This document shows, piece by piece, positions 1-8,533 of a DNA stretch of 21,939 nucleotides (position 1 is its first letter; each line of letters starts with the position of its first letter). The position numbers and the translations under genes are program-made. Origin of the DNA: Clostridium sp. CAG:780 (GTDB lineage Bacteria; Bacillota; Clostridia; TANB77; CAG-508). The stretch lies in the NCBI GenBank assembly GCA_000434195.1, contig HF994460.1, positions 1,700-23,638 of the forward strand. The letters run 5' to 3'. The notes below the pieces were generated by a model. The model made no database searches and had not been told where the DNA came from. It saw only the letters and a program-made list of their open reading frames with translations.

Positions 1-1
1 G

Positions 2-520
2 GGGGGATTAACACATGCAGTTTACGGAAGCATAACAATGATAAACTGTTATAGCAAAACCAATATGAGCAATGGAGGAGGACTTATGACTTGGGATGAT
101 GTAGGAGGAACAACCACAATTGTAGATTGTTATAATATTAGTGAAATAGAGACTAAAAATGAAGCATCATATGATTATGGAAGTGGAATAATAGGAAATT
201 CATATTCTTCGGGAACAAGACAAATAATAAATACTTGTAGTTTGGGAAAAATAAATCAATATGGCAATAATTTTTATAAAGCATATGGAGGCTCAGTTGT
301 TAGCTTAGAAAATTGTTTTTATCCTAAGAGCATGGTAGCAAATAATGATAAAGCAGTAATAAATGAAGGTAGCATAGCTTTTGACGACTCAACAGTACAA
401 GAAGTAGTTAATACACTGAACAAATATGTAAAAGAACATAAAAATGACTATGAAGTACCATTAAAAGAATGGAAAATAGAAACCATAAACGGAGAAAAGG
501 TGCCAGTACTTGTAGATTAA
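2..520 (+). CDS. C-terminal fragment of a GLUG-repeat-like surface or secreted protein
   Basis: The frame is open from base 2, so the gene begins upstream of the window and the ATG at 38 is not its start. About 172 residues are visible. They contain imperfect repeats of the type G-I-x-N-C-Y-N, seen as INCYSKTN, IVDCYNISEIE, IINTCSLGKI and LENCFYP. These recall the GLUG motif of Gram-positive surface proteins. The last 60 residues are a charged tail with a predicted helix (VQEVVNTLNKYVKEHKNDY) ending in a short strand-like segment at VPVLVD, a common way for such repeat modules to end. No LPxTG motif or membrane anchor is present, so any signal peptide or anchor lies upstream or the protein is released. 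Family assignment rests on repeat appearance only. The gene is isolated from the downstream operon by a terminator. Confidence 0.6.
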   Translation, partial: GGLTHAVYGSITMINCYSKTNMSNGGGLMTWDDVGGTTTIVDCYNISEIETKNEASYDYGSGIIGNSYSSGTRQIINTCSLGKINQYGNNFYKAYGGSVVSLENCFYPKSMVANNDKAVINEGSIAFDDSTVQEVVNTLNKYVKEHKNDYEVPLKEWKIETINGEKVPVLVD

Positions 521-535
521 TAAAATAGATAAGGT

Positions 536-580
536 AAAAAGCATACAAATGTAAAAAGCAAATTTGTATGTTTTTTATTT
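536..580 (+). terminator. Intrinsic terminator after the surface-protein gene
   Basis: A perfect 9-bp stem (542-550 CATACAAAT with 562-570 ATTTGTATG) encloses an 11-nt loop and is followed by TTTTTTATTTTTT. The A-run before the stem can pair with the T-run, so it may also work on the other strand. It separates the surface-protein gene from ogg. Confidence 0.85.
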
Positions 581-625
581 TTTATAAATACTAATTAAGT
601 AAGCTATCAAAATTAACTATTTACC

Positions 626-654
626 TTGAAAAAACTGCCAGATAATGATATTAT
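626..654 (+). promoter_or_regulatory. Sigma-A type promoter for the ogg-addB operon
   Basis: TTGAAA (626-631), a 17-bp spacer, then TATTAT (649-654): five of six matches at both boxes. Transcription would start near 661, about 28 nt before the ogg ATG. It lies just after the upstream terminator, where an operon promoter is expected. Confidence 0.7.
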
Positions 655-688
655 AAAATAGCAAAAGTTAGTAAAAAAAGGGAAAAAT

Positions 689-1546
689 ATGGAACAAAAA
701 TATATAATAAAAAATTGTAAATCTTTTAAAGTAAAAGATATATTCGAATGTGGACAATGTTTTAGATGGAATGAAGAACCAGATGGAAGTTACACCGGAA
801 TATTTGGACATAATGTACTAAATGTTAAAGAAGAAAAGGACATTGTAATTACTGGAATATGCAATGGAGACATAGAAGATATTTGTAAAAACTATTTTGA
901 TTTGGATAGAAATTATGAAGAGATAAAAGAAACACTTTCATTAATCGATGATAATATGAAAGAAAGCATAAAATATGGAGAAGGAATAAGAATACTAAAT
1001 CAAGATTTATGGGAGATGATAATATCTTTTATAATATCAGCAAACAACAATATCCCAAGAATAAAAGGAATAATAGAAAGAATGTCTGCAAAATACGGAC
1101 AAGAGATTAAATTTAGAGGAACATCTTATTACACATTGCCTACAATAGACGAATTATCACAGGCAAGTGTGAAAGATCTAAAAGATTTGGGATTGGGCTT
1201 TAGAGATAGGTATGTATATGAAACTACTAAGAAAATAAAAGAAGGAAAGATTAACCTAGAGAATTTAAAACAAGAACCGACGAATGAGGTAAGAAAACAA
1301 TTATTAACATTAACAGGAGTAGGTCCAAAAGTTGCAGATTGTATAATGTTGTTTTCAACATTAAAGAGATTTGATGTGTTTCCAGTTGATGTATGGGTTA
1401 GAAGAGTTATGAATGATTTGTACATACACAATGAAGATGAAACAAAGGTTAATAAAAAGCAAATACAAGAAATTGCAAGAGATAAGTTTGGAGCACTAGA
1501 AGGAATTGCCCAACAATATTTATTTTATTGGAAAAGAGAAAGTTAA
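689..1546 (+). CDS. ogg: 8-oxoguanine DNA glycosylase/AP lyase, OGG1 type
   Basis: Base-excision repair enzyme that removes 8-oxoguanine and nicks the abasic site. The 285-residue protein has the OGG N-terminal domain (about residues 1-115, with FECGQCFRW at 19-27). The helix-hairpin-helix core follows. SANNNI at 117-122 corresponds to the SSNNNI of human OGG1 that reads the opposing strand. The hairpin LTGVGPKVADC (208-218) carries the Schiff-base lysine K214, and PVDV (232-235) supplies the catalytic D234. All key residues are present. The ATG at 689 follows a purine-rich AAAAAAGGGA site. It is the first gene of the operon, and addB begins 2 nt after its stop. Clostridia commonly use this OGG1-like form. 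The family call is secure. Confidence 0.95.
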   Translation: MEQKYIIKNCKSFKVKDIFECGQCFRWNEEPDGSYTGIFGHNVLNVKEEKDIVITGICNGDIEDICKNYFDLDRNYEEIKETLSLIDDNMKESIKYGEGIRILNQDLWEMIISFIISANNNIPRIKGIIERMSAKYGQEIKFRGTSYYTLPTIDELSQASVKDLKDLGLGFRDRYVYETTKKIKEGKINLENLKQEPTNEVRKQLLTLTGVGPKVADCIMLFSTLKRFDVFPVDVWVRRVMNDLYIHNEDETKVNKKQIQEIARDKFGALEGIAQQYLFYWKRES

Positions 1547-1548
1547 AT

Positions 1549-4500
1549 ATGAGTCTACAAATAATTTATGGCAGAAGTGGTAGCGGTAAGACTAGCTACA
1601 TTTTTGAAGAGATAAGTAACCACTTAAATAATGGTAGAAAAAAATATATAATAACACCTGAACAGTTTTCTTTTACAGCAGAAAGAGAGCTTTTGAAAAC
1701 AGTTGCAAAACAGAATAAATCTGCAATTATTGATGCAGAGGTTTTAACTTTTGCTCGTATGGCTCATAGAGTTTCTAATGAAGTAGGAGGAAGCAAGAAA
1801 ACTATATTATCAAATTGTGGAAAGTCTATGCTAGTTTATAGCATATTAGCAAGCAAAAACAATAATTTGAAATTTTTGAACAAGTCAAATAATAATATTG
1901 ATATGGTACTTACTCAACTTACAGAGTTAAAGAAACATGGAATAACGTTAGAAAATTTAGAAAACTTAAAAGAACAAATTGGAGATAATGACAAATATTT
2001 AAGTAGCAAATTAGAAGATATTTATACAGTATATAGTAGATTTGAAGATAAAATAAAAAATAATTACATAGATGAAAATGATTCACTTTCACTTTTAGAG
2101 CAACAGCTAGATTTATGTGATATTTTTAAAAATACAGAAATATACATAGATGAATTTGTAGGATTTACAAAGCAGGAATATTCAATAATTGAAAAGCTTA
2201 TGAAAATGGCTAACAAGGTGACAATAGCAATTACAAGCAATTCATTGATAAGGGATAAAGATGCAAGTAAAGATATTTTTTATACAAACAAAGAAACAAT
2301 AGAAAAAATATTAAAACTTGCCAAAGACAATAAAATAACAGTAGAGGATCCGATCAAGCTAGAAAATATTTATAGATTTAAATCAAAAGAATTAAAGCAC
2401 ATTGAAGAAAATCTATATAGTATTCCTTACAAGAAAGATGAAGAAGTTGTAGAAAATTTGAGGTTGTTTTTAGCAAATAATCAATATTCAGAAATAGAAG
2501 AAGTGGCAAAGCAAATTACAAAACTTGTAAGACAGGAAAACTACAGATACAGAGATATTGCAGTAATTACAAAGAATATAGAAACATATTCTAATTTGTG
2601 CAAAGCTATTTTTAATGAATATAATATTCCTGTGTACATAGATGAAAAACGATCATTAAGCCAAAATATTTTGGTTAAGTATTTATTAGCTATATTAGAT
2701 ATATTTGCAAAGAATTGGTCATATGATAGTGTGTTTAATTATGTGAAAGCAGGATTTACTGATATACCATTTGAAGACATATGTTTAATTGAGAATTATG
2801 CCTTAAAGTGGAATATAAAAGGTAGCAGATGGTACAAGGATGATTGGTATTTCCATGATGAAGATCAAGTAGGAACAGATAAAATAAATCATATAAATGA
2901 AATTAGAAGAGAGATAGTAAATCCATTAATAAAGCTAAAAAGCAATTTAGCAGGAGAGAAAACAGCCAAACAAATTTCAGAGGAATTATATAAATTTTTA
3001 TTAGATAATAAGATTAATAAAAAATTGGAATACAAGATAAAGGCTTTAAATGATATTGGAGAAGTAAATGTAGCATCTGAATATGAAACAAGTTGGAAAA
3101 CGGTTATGCAAGTTTTAGATGAAATGGTACTTGTTTTTGAAGAAGAAAAAATTACCTTCGACAGCTATATGCAAATATTAAAAACAGGACTTTCTGAAAG
3201 CAAACTGGGAACAATTCCAATGGGACAAGATGAAGTTACAGTAGGAGATGTAGATAGATCTAGAAGTCATAAGATTAGAGCTATTTTTATAATCGGATTA
3301 AATGACGGAATGTTTCCTTCTATAAATAAAGCTGAAGGCTTTTTAAATGATGACGACAGAAATGTAATTAAGGCAAATGGAGTTGAACTTGCAAAAGGAA
3401 CAATAGAAAGAATATACGAAGATAATTTCAATATATACAAAGCTTTTACAACTGCAGAAGAAAAGATGTATTTGTCATATTCTTCTTCTGATATGGAAGG
3501 AAGTTCATTAAGACCTTCAATGTTAATATCAAGAATAAAGAAAATGTTTACAAACCTGAAAGAAGAAAGTGATATTATAAATAGAGAGTCTGTAATATTA
3601 ACAAAGAAAACAACATTTGAAGAATTGATTACAAACTTAAGAGAATTTAGAGATGGTAAAGAGATAGATAAAAAATGGTTTAATATTTATAATATTTATA
3701 TGGAAAGTCCAGAATGGAAAGACAAACTTGAGTCTGCTATAAAGGGGCTAAATTATAAAGCTGTAACAGAAAAAATAAATGAAGAAAATGTAAAGAAATT
3801 ATATGGAGATACTTTAAAAACAAGTGTATCAAAGTTGGAACAGTATAGCGGTTGTCCATTTTCATATTATTTAAAATATGGTTTGAAATTAAATGACAAA
3901 GAAACATTTAGTGTGGAAGCTATGGACACAGGATCATTTATGCACGATGTTATAGATAGATTCTTTCAAGAAATAGAAGATAGAAATATAAGTATAAAAG
4001 ATATAGAAGACGAAGAGCTTGAGAATATAATATCAGAAATAATAGACAACAAATTAAAGACAAATAGAAACTACAAATTTACAGCAACAGCTAAATATAG
4101 AGCACTAACAAGAAGGTTAAAAGAAGTTATAACAATGTCTATTAAATATATTGTTCAAAGTATTAGGCAAAGTGAATTTGAAGTGTTTGGCCACGAGTTG
4201 GAATTTGGAAAGAATGGCAGAAAGCCGATAGTGGTAACAACTGAAAGTGGACAAAGAGTGGAAATAGAAGGAAAAATAGACAGAGTAGACATCTTAAAAA
4301 ATCCTGACGGAACTTATGTAAGAATAATTGATTATAAATCTTCTGTAAAAAACATAGATTTAAATAAAGTAATGTCAGGATTGCAACTACAGCTACTTAC
4401 TTATTTAAATGAAACTTGCAAAGAAGAGGATTTTATACCAGCAGGAGTGTTGTACTTTAATTTAATAGAGCCATCAACAAGTGCTGATAGAAATATGACA

Positions 4501-4929
4501 GATGAAGAAATAGAAAATCAAATAAAGCAGAAGTTCAAGATGAAAGGACTTATACTTGCTGATGTGAATATCATCAAAAAGATGGATACCAAAATAGAAG
4601 AACAGGGAACAAGCTCTATAATACCAGCTGGAATAAAGAAGGATGGAGAGCTAAGTAGTAGAGATACAAGTGCTATAACGAAAGAACAATTTGAAAATTT
4701 ACAAAAATATACAGATAAAATAATAAAGCAAATTTCACAAGAGATATTGAGTGGTAATATAGATATAAAACCATATTACAATACTAAAGATAAAAAGACC
4801 CCATGTGAATATTGTAGTTATAAGTCTATATGCAGATTTGATGAAGGACAATGCAATAATTACAACTATGTAGGAAAATTGAACAGGGAAGCGGTGTTAG
4901 AAGAAATAAAAAGTCGAATAGGAGATTAA
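1549..4929 (+). CDS. addB: ATP-dependent helicase/nuclease subunit B (AddB)
   Basis: AddB is one half of the AddAB complex, which resects double-strand breaks for RecA loading. The 1126-residue protein opens with a Walker A motif, GRSGSGKT (residues 8-15), followed by a UvrD-like region. The C-terminal RecB-family nuclease shows H799 (FMHDVIDRF), D911 (GKIDRVD), D928 and K930 (IDYKSS), and a Q-containing motif (LQLQLLTYL). Four cysteines, C769, C1086, C1089 and C1095, have the C...CxxCx5C spacing of the AddB iron-sulfur staple. I place the start at ATG 1549 rather than the in-frame TTG at 1528. The TTG overlaps ogg and has no ribosome site, while MSLQIIYGRSGSGKT is a normal AddB N-terminus. 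The usual partner addA is not next to it; pgeF follows after 1 nt. Confidence 0.96.
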   Translation: MSLQIIYGRSGSGKTSYIFEEISNHLNNGRKKYIITPEQFSFTAERELLKTVAKQNKSAIIDAEVLTFARMAHRVSNEVGGSKKTILSNCGKSMLVYSILASKNNNLKFLNKSNNNIDMVLTQLTELKKHGITLENLENLKEQIGDNDKYLSSKLEDIYTVYSRFEDKIKNNYIDENDSLSLLEQQLDLCDIFKNTEIYIDEFVGFTKQEYSIIEKLMKMANKVTIAITSNSLIRDKDASKDIFYTNKETIEKILKLAKDNKITVEDPIKLENIYRFKSKELKHIEENLYSIPYKKDEEVVENLRLFLANNQYSEIEEVAKQITKLVRQENYRYRDIAVITKNIETYSNLCKAIFNEYNIPVYIDEKRSLSQNILVKYLLAILDIFAKNWSYDSVFNYVKAGFTDIPFEDICLIENYALKWNIKGSRWYKDDWYFHDEDQVGTDKINHINEIRREIVNPLIKLKSNLAGEKTAKQISEELYKFLLDNKINKKLEYKIKALNDIGEVNVASEYETSWKTVMQVLDEMVLVFEEEKITFDSYMQILKTGLSESKLGTIPMGQDEVTVGDVDRSRSHKIRAIFIIGLNDGMFPSINKAEGFLNDDDRNVIKANGVELAKGTIERIYEDNFNIYKAFTTAEEKMYLSYSSSDMEGSSLRPSMLISRIKKMFTNLKEESDIINRESVILTKKTTFEELITNLREFRDGKEIDKKWFNIYNIYMESPEWKDKLESAIKGLNYKAVTEKINEENVKKLYGDTLKTSVSKLEQYSGCPFSYYLKYGLKLNDKETFSVEAMDTGSFMHDVIDRFFQEIEDRNISIKDIEDEELENIISEIIDNKLKTNRNYKFTATAKYRALTRRLKEVITMSIKYIVQSIRQSEFEVFGHELEFGKNGRKPIVVTTESGQRVEIEGKIDRVDILKNPDGTYVRIIDYKSSVKNIDLNKVMSGLQLQLLTYLNETCKEEDFIPAGVLYFNLIEPSTSADRNMTDEEIENQIKQKFKMKGLILADVNIIKKMDTKIEEQGTSSIIPAGIKKDGELSSRDTSAITKEQFENLQKYTDKIIKQISQEILSGNIDIKPYYNTKDKKTPCEYCSYKSICRFDEGQCNNYNYVGKLNREAVLEEIKSRIGD

Positions 4930-4930
4930 A

Positions 4931-5716
4931 ATGGATTTATCTAATGAGAATGTTTTACATATAAAAAAAGATGGAATAGAATATTTGCAATTTAGAAGAT
5001 TGCTTGAATTTGACAATCTAATAAATTGTTATACGCTAAGACCTTTGAACTATAACAAGAAAACATTAACAAATCAAGAACTTGAAGAAAATTATAACAA
5101 GATATGCAAAGCATTGGAAATAAAAAGAGAAAACTTAATAAGACCACATCAGTCACACACAGATTGTATAGAAAATGTGGATAGAACAGATGTAAAATAC
5201 ACTGATGTAGACGGATTTATTACCAATAAACCAAATATAGACTTAACATTAAGTTTTGCAGACTGTACGCCTATTTTACTATATGATCCAGTAAAAAAAG
5301 TAATTGCCAACATTCATTCTGGCTGGAGAGGAACAGTCCAAAAAATAGGAAAAAAAGCTGTAGAGCAGATGGTTAGAGATTATCAGTCTAATCCAAAAGA
5401 TATAATTGCTTGTATAGGACCTTGCATAGGAAAGTGTCATTTTGAAGTTAAAGAAGATGTAAAAGATATATTTGAAAAAACATTTTCGTATTTAGGAAGA
5501 AATGATGATATAATAGAAAAAGAAAGCTTGGAAAAATACAAAATTGACACAACATTGATAAATAGACTATTGCTAGAAAATTCTGGACTGTTACCGGAAA
5601 ATATTATAGAGAGTAAAATCTGTACAGTGTGCAACTCACAGATTATGCATTCATATAGAGTTGACAAAGAAAGATCAGGAAGAAACATTACAATACTAGG
5701 AATGAAGGGAGAATAG
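4931..5716 (+). CDS. pgeF: PgeF/YfiH-family (LACC1-like) peptidoglycan-editing factor or purine nucleoside phosphorylase
   Basis: Member of the Cu-oxidase_4 / DUF152 family. Two activities are reported for relatives: editing of peptidoglycan precursors carrying L-Ser instead of L-Ala (E. coli PgeF), and purine nucleoside phosphorylase/deaminase activity (YlmD, human LACC1). The protein has 261 residues. The metal site is intact: H76 (PHQSH), C112 (SFADCTP) and H129 (NIHSGWRGT), with the 36- and 17-residue spacings of E. coli YfiH. Further family landmarks are GPCIGKCHFEV (163-173) and a C-terminal RNITILGM strand. The start is 1 nt after the addB stop, with an AGGAG site inside the addB end. 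An S66 peptidase follows directly, which fits a cell-wall role but does not exclude the nucleoside activity. Confidence 0.9.
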   Translation: MDLSNENVLHIKKDGIEYLQFRRLLEFDNLINCYTLRPLNYNKKTLTNQELEENYNKICKALEIKRENLIRPHQSHTDCIENVDRTDVKYTDVDGFITNKPNIDLTLSFADCTPILLYDPVKKVIANIHSGWRGTVQKIGKKAVEQMVRDYQSNPKDIIACIGPCIGKCHFEVKEDVKDIFEKTFSYLGRNDDIIEKESLEKYKIDTTLINRLLLENSGLLPENIIESKICTVCNSQIMHSYRVDKERSGRNITILGMKGE

Positions 5717-5717
5717 A

Positions 5718-6629
5718 ATGTTACCAAATAAATTAAAAAAAGGCGACACAATAGGAGTGATAGCACCATCGAACTGTATCAAGCAAGATGATTTAGAATA
5801 TATAAATGCTTCTATTTCACTGATGGAGAAGGCTGGGCTGAATGTTAAATTTGGAAAATATGTATTTGGGAAAAATGAAGTTATAACTAATTCACAAAAC
5901 AGAGCAAAAGACATAAATGAAATGTTTAATGATAAAGAAGTAAAAGCAATAATGTGTGTAAAAGGTGGAGAAGATTCTAACACAACATTAGATTATATTG
6001 ATTATGAAACAATAAAACAAAATCCTAAAATTTTGTGTGGATTTAGTGATAACACAAGTATATTAAATGTAATTAATAGTAAAACAGGACTTGTAACTTA
6101 TCACGGACCAACTTTTAAATCTTTGACTTCTTGGGACAGCGATTATGCTTATAATCAGTTTATTAAAGTATTCTGTGAGGGAGTTAATAATTTAGATGAT
6201 GCTGAGTACATTACAATAAAAGAAGGACAAGCTCAGGGCGAATTAATAGGTGGAAATTTATTTACATTTATGAAACTAATATGTGGCAAATACAAAATGG
6301 ATTTAAAAGGAAAAATACTATTTTTAGAGGAGCTAGGATTTGAGTCAACTCCTAGAATAGTAAATAGCTGTATTTATTACTTAAAACAAAATGGAGTATT
6401 TGAAGATATAGCAGGATTATGGATTGGAAATTATGAACATCCAACCAATATATCATTAGAAGAAATAATAAAAAATGCCATAGGTGATGTAAAAATACCA
6501 ATTATTAAATCTGATAATTTTGGACATATAGATAAAAAGTCTATAATTCCGATAGGAGTTAAAGCAGAAATAGATACAAAAGAGAAGGTAAAAATAAGAT
6601 TATTGGAAAAATGCGTAAAAGAGGATTAA
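5718..6629 (+). CDS. Peptidase S66 family protein (LD-carboxypeptidase / MccF-like)
   Basis: S66 serine peptidases cleave the L,D bond in muropeptides during peptidoglycan recycling (LdcA). A related clade (MccF) cleaves acyl-sulfamoyl or microcin C-like nucleotides and gives self-immunity. The 303-residue protein has the Ser-Glu-His triad: S110 in the nucleophile elbow GFSDNTS (108-114), E204 or E205 in FLEELGFES, and H270 in FGHIDKKSIIPIG. The early motif is VKGGEDSN (81-88), closer to MccF-type GGxDSN than to the RGGYG of classical LdcA, so the exact substrate is open. It starts 1 nt after the pgeF stop, with an AAGGGAG site at 5705-5711. No signal peptide is seen, so a cytoplasmic role is expected, matching its PgeF neighbour. 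Confidence 0.9.
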   Translation: MLPNKLKKGDTIGVIAPSNCIKQDDLEYINASISLMEKAGLNVKFGKYVFGKNEVITNSQNRAKDINEMFNDKEVKAIMCVKGGEDSNTTLDYIDYETIKQNPKILCGFSDNTSILNVINSKTGLVTYHGPTFKSLTSWDSDYAYNQFIKVFCEGVNNLDDAEYITIKEGQAQGELIGGNLFTFMKLICGKYKMDLKGKILFLEELGFESTPRIVNSCIYYLKQNGVFEDIAGLWIGNYEHPTNISLEEIIKNAIGDVKIPIIKSDNFGHIDKKSIIPIGVKAEIDTKEKVKIRLLEKCVKED

Positions 6630-6632
6630 AGA

Positions 6633-7199
6633 ATGTATGACAATTGGGAAGAATTAGAGGAATCAATAAAGAATTGCAAGAAATGTAAATTATGTACAAA
6701 TAGAACGAATATAGTATTCGGAGTAGGAAATAAAGATGCAGATGTAATGCTTATAGGAGAGGGCCCTGGAGCGGACGAGGACAGGCTTGGAGAACCATTT
6801 GTTGGTAAGGCTGGTCAACTTATGAACAAGGCTTTCCAAGCATTAGAAATAAATAGAGATGAAGTATACATAGCAAATATAGTAAAATGTAGACCTCCAC
6901 AAAATAGAGTTCCAGAGGCAGATGAAGCAAAGGCTTGTTTAAATTATCTAAGAAATCAAGTAGTACTAGTAAAACCAAAAATAATAGTGCTTTTAGGAAG
7001 TACAGCTCTAAAAAATATAGTTGGGGAAGAATATGGAATAACTGCTTCAAGAGGAAAATGGATAGAAAAGAAAGGTATAATGTATATGCCTACTTGGCAT
7101 CCGGCAGCTCTGTTAAGAGATGAAACAAAGAAAATAGAATTTTGGAAAGATTTAAAGCAAGTAAAACAAAAAGCAGATGAGGAAAAGTTGAAAATATAG
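6633..7199 (+). CDS. udg: Uracil-DNA glycosylase, family 4 (iron-sulfur)
   Basis: Removes uracil that arises in DNA from cytosine deamination or dUTP incorporation. The 188-residue protein has the family-4 fold. The [4Fe-4S] ligands are C15, C18, C86 (IVKCRPP) and C102. The water-activating motif is GEGPGADED (42-50), and the His motif is WHPAALLR (155-162). An additional cysteine at C21 is probably not a ligand. The gene is 3 nt from the S66 stop with a GAGGA site at 6621-6625. It shares a promoter with ogg and addB, so two base-excision enzymes and a recombination nuclease sit in one operon. No ung-type enzyme is visible in the window. Confidence 0.95.
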   Translation: MYDNWEELEESIKNCKKCKLCTNRTNIVFGVGNKDADVMLIGEGPGADEDRLGEPFVGKAGQLMNKAFQALEINRDEVYIANIVKCRPPQNRVPEADEAKACLNYLRNQVVLVKPKIIVLLGSTALKNIVGEEYGITASRGKWIEKKGIMYMPTWHPAALLRDETKKIEFWKDLKQVKQKADEEKLKI

Positions 7200-7211
7200 G
7201 AGAAAGCTAAT

Positions 7212-8450
7212 ATGAACGAATATGAAGAAATAAGAAACTATTGTTTAAATTGTATTACAAAACCTTGCAAAGAAAAAGGATGTCCACTTCAAAATGATAT
7301 ACCAGCATTTATACATGAAAATGATATAAAAAAAGCTTTTGAAAAACTATCTAGTACAACAGTACTTCCAGCAATTTGTGGAAGAATATGCCCGCATAGT
7401 CAGCAATGTCAAGGCAGTTGCGTAAGAGGTATAAAAGGTGAGCCCGTATCTATCGGAAAAATGGAATCAATGATAGGTGATATGAGCTTAAAGGAAGGAT
7501 GGCCGATTCCAAAAGAAGTAGAGGAAAGATTAACAAGTAAAAAAGTAGCAATTATAGGTGGAGGACCAGCAGGGCTAACTTGTGCAGCATTTTTAGCAAG
7601 AAAAGGGGTACAAGTTACAATATTTGAGAAGAATGAAAAACTAGGTGGAATACTGTCATATGGAATTCCTGATTTTAGATTAGAGCCAACAATAGTTGAA
7701 GAAACAATAAATAAAATACTTGCATTGGGTATTGAAGCAAAAACAAACTTTGAGCTAGGTAAGAATATTAAATTAGAAGATTTGCAAAAGGAATACGATG
7801 CAATATTTGTAGCAATAGGAGCAAATGTTGGTCAAAGCTCAAGAATAGAAGGAGCAGAATTCAAAGGTGTATATAGTGCAAATGCTTTTCTGGAAAATAA
7901 AAGGCATAGTTCTTATAAAGGAAAAAATGTAGCCGTGATAGGTGGAGGAAATGTTGCCATTGATACAGCAAGAACGATGAAGAAACTAGGAACAGAAAAA
8001 GTTGTTGTAATATATAGAAGACCAGAAAATCAAATGCCAGCTAGCAAGGAAGAGATAAAAGAGGCTAAAGAAGATAATGTTGAATTTTTATTTAAGACTA
8101 ATATTGTAAAAATTCTGTCAGATGATAAAGAAAATGTTTCTAAAATAGAATGTATAAAAACAAAATCAGAAAGCAGGAATCAATCTCCTAAAAATATAGA
8201 AGGAAGTAATTTTGTATTAGATATTGACTATGTACTATTTGCAACTGGCGCAAGACCGGACAAAGAAATAGTTTCTAAATTTGAACAAAATGAAAAAGGA
8301 TATATTTTAGTAAACGAAGATATGCAAACTTCAATTCCAAATGTTTATGCAGGAGGAGATGTAGCTGGGGAAAGAGCTACTGTCGCTTGGGCAGCAAGAA
8401 GTGGAAGAAATGCAGCAAATAAAATATTGGAAAACCTAACACAGGATTGA
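7212..8450 (+). CDS. Stand-alone GltD-type FAD/NAD(P)-dependent oxidoreductase
   Basis: Resembles the small subunit of NADPH glutamate synthase (GltD) and the related NfnB, PreT and DPD modules, which pass electrons between NAD(P)H, FAD and iron-sulfur clusters. The 412-residue protein has two N-terminal four-cysteine groups. The first is C11, C14, C19 and C24. The second is C56, C60, C66 and C70. An FAD dinucleotide fold follows (GGGPAGLTCAAF from 116), then an NAD(P) fold (GGGNVAIDTAR from 244) and the GGD FAD motif (381-383). No gltB-like large subunit is adjacent, so the electron acceptor is unknown and a glutamate synthase role cannot be assumed. An AGGAGA site at 7198-7203 overlaps the udg stop. 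It is the last gene of the operon, and its stop codon lies in a hairpin. Confidence 0.85.
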   Translation: MNEYEEIRNYCLNCITKPCKEKGCPLQNDIPAFIHENDIKKAFEKLSSTTVLPAICGRICPHSQQCQGSCVRGIKGEPVSIGKMESMIGDMSLKEGWPIPKEVEERLTSKKVAIIGGGPAGLTCAAFLARKGVQVTIFEKNEKLGGILSYGIPDFRLEPTIVEETINKILALGIEAKTNFELGKNIKLEDLQKEYDAIFVAIGANVGQSSRIEGAEFKGVYSANAFLENKRHSSYKGKNVAVIGGGNVAIDTARTMKKLGTEKVVVIYRRPENQMPASKEEIKEAKEDNVEFLFKTNIVKILSDDKENVSKIECIKTKSESRNQSPKNIEGSNFVLDIDYVLFATGARPDKEIVSKFEQNEKGYILVNEDMQTSIPNVYAGGDVAGERATVAWAARSGRNAANKILENLTQD

Positions 8451-8468
8451 TAAGAAAATCAATCCTGT
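8441..8468 (+). terminator. Hairpin at the end of the GltD-like gene
   Basis: A perfect 10-bp stem (ACAGGATTGA at 8441-8450 with TCAATCCTGT at 8459-8468) has an 8-nt loop. The TGA stop is the last three bases of the left arm. The following bases, ATTATCATTT, are only moderately T-rich, so termination may be partial or the hairpin may mainly protect the mRNA 3' end. Confidence 0.6.
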
Positions 8469-8469
8469 A

Positions 8470-8498
8470 TTATCATTTAAATACTTCGAACATATAAT
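8470..8498 (+). promoter_or_regulatory. Sigma-A type promoter for the cysteine desulfurase gene
   Basis: TTATCA (8470-8475), a 17-bp spacer and a consensus TATAAT (8493-8498). The -35 box starts directly after the upstream hairpin. The predicted start near 8505 leaves a leader of about 29 nt before the GTG. Confidence 0.65.
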
Positions 8499-8533
8499 AT
8501 AATAACAATAAAATGGAAAGAGTGTGAATCAAT

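Noticed and set aside
38..40. ATG at 38 as start of the first gene
   Set aside because: The frame is open to base 2 and the upstream residues continue the repeat pattern, so this is an internal methionine.
1528..1548. TTG start extending AddB by seven residues
   Set aside because: It overlaps the ogg end, lacks a ribosome site, and the ATG at 1549 gives the normal AddB N-terminus.
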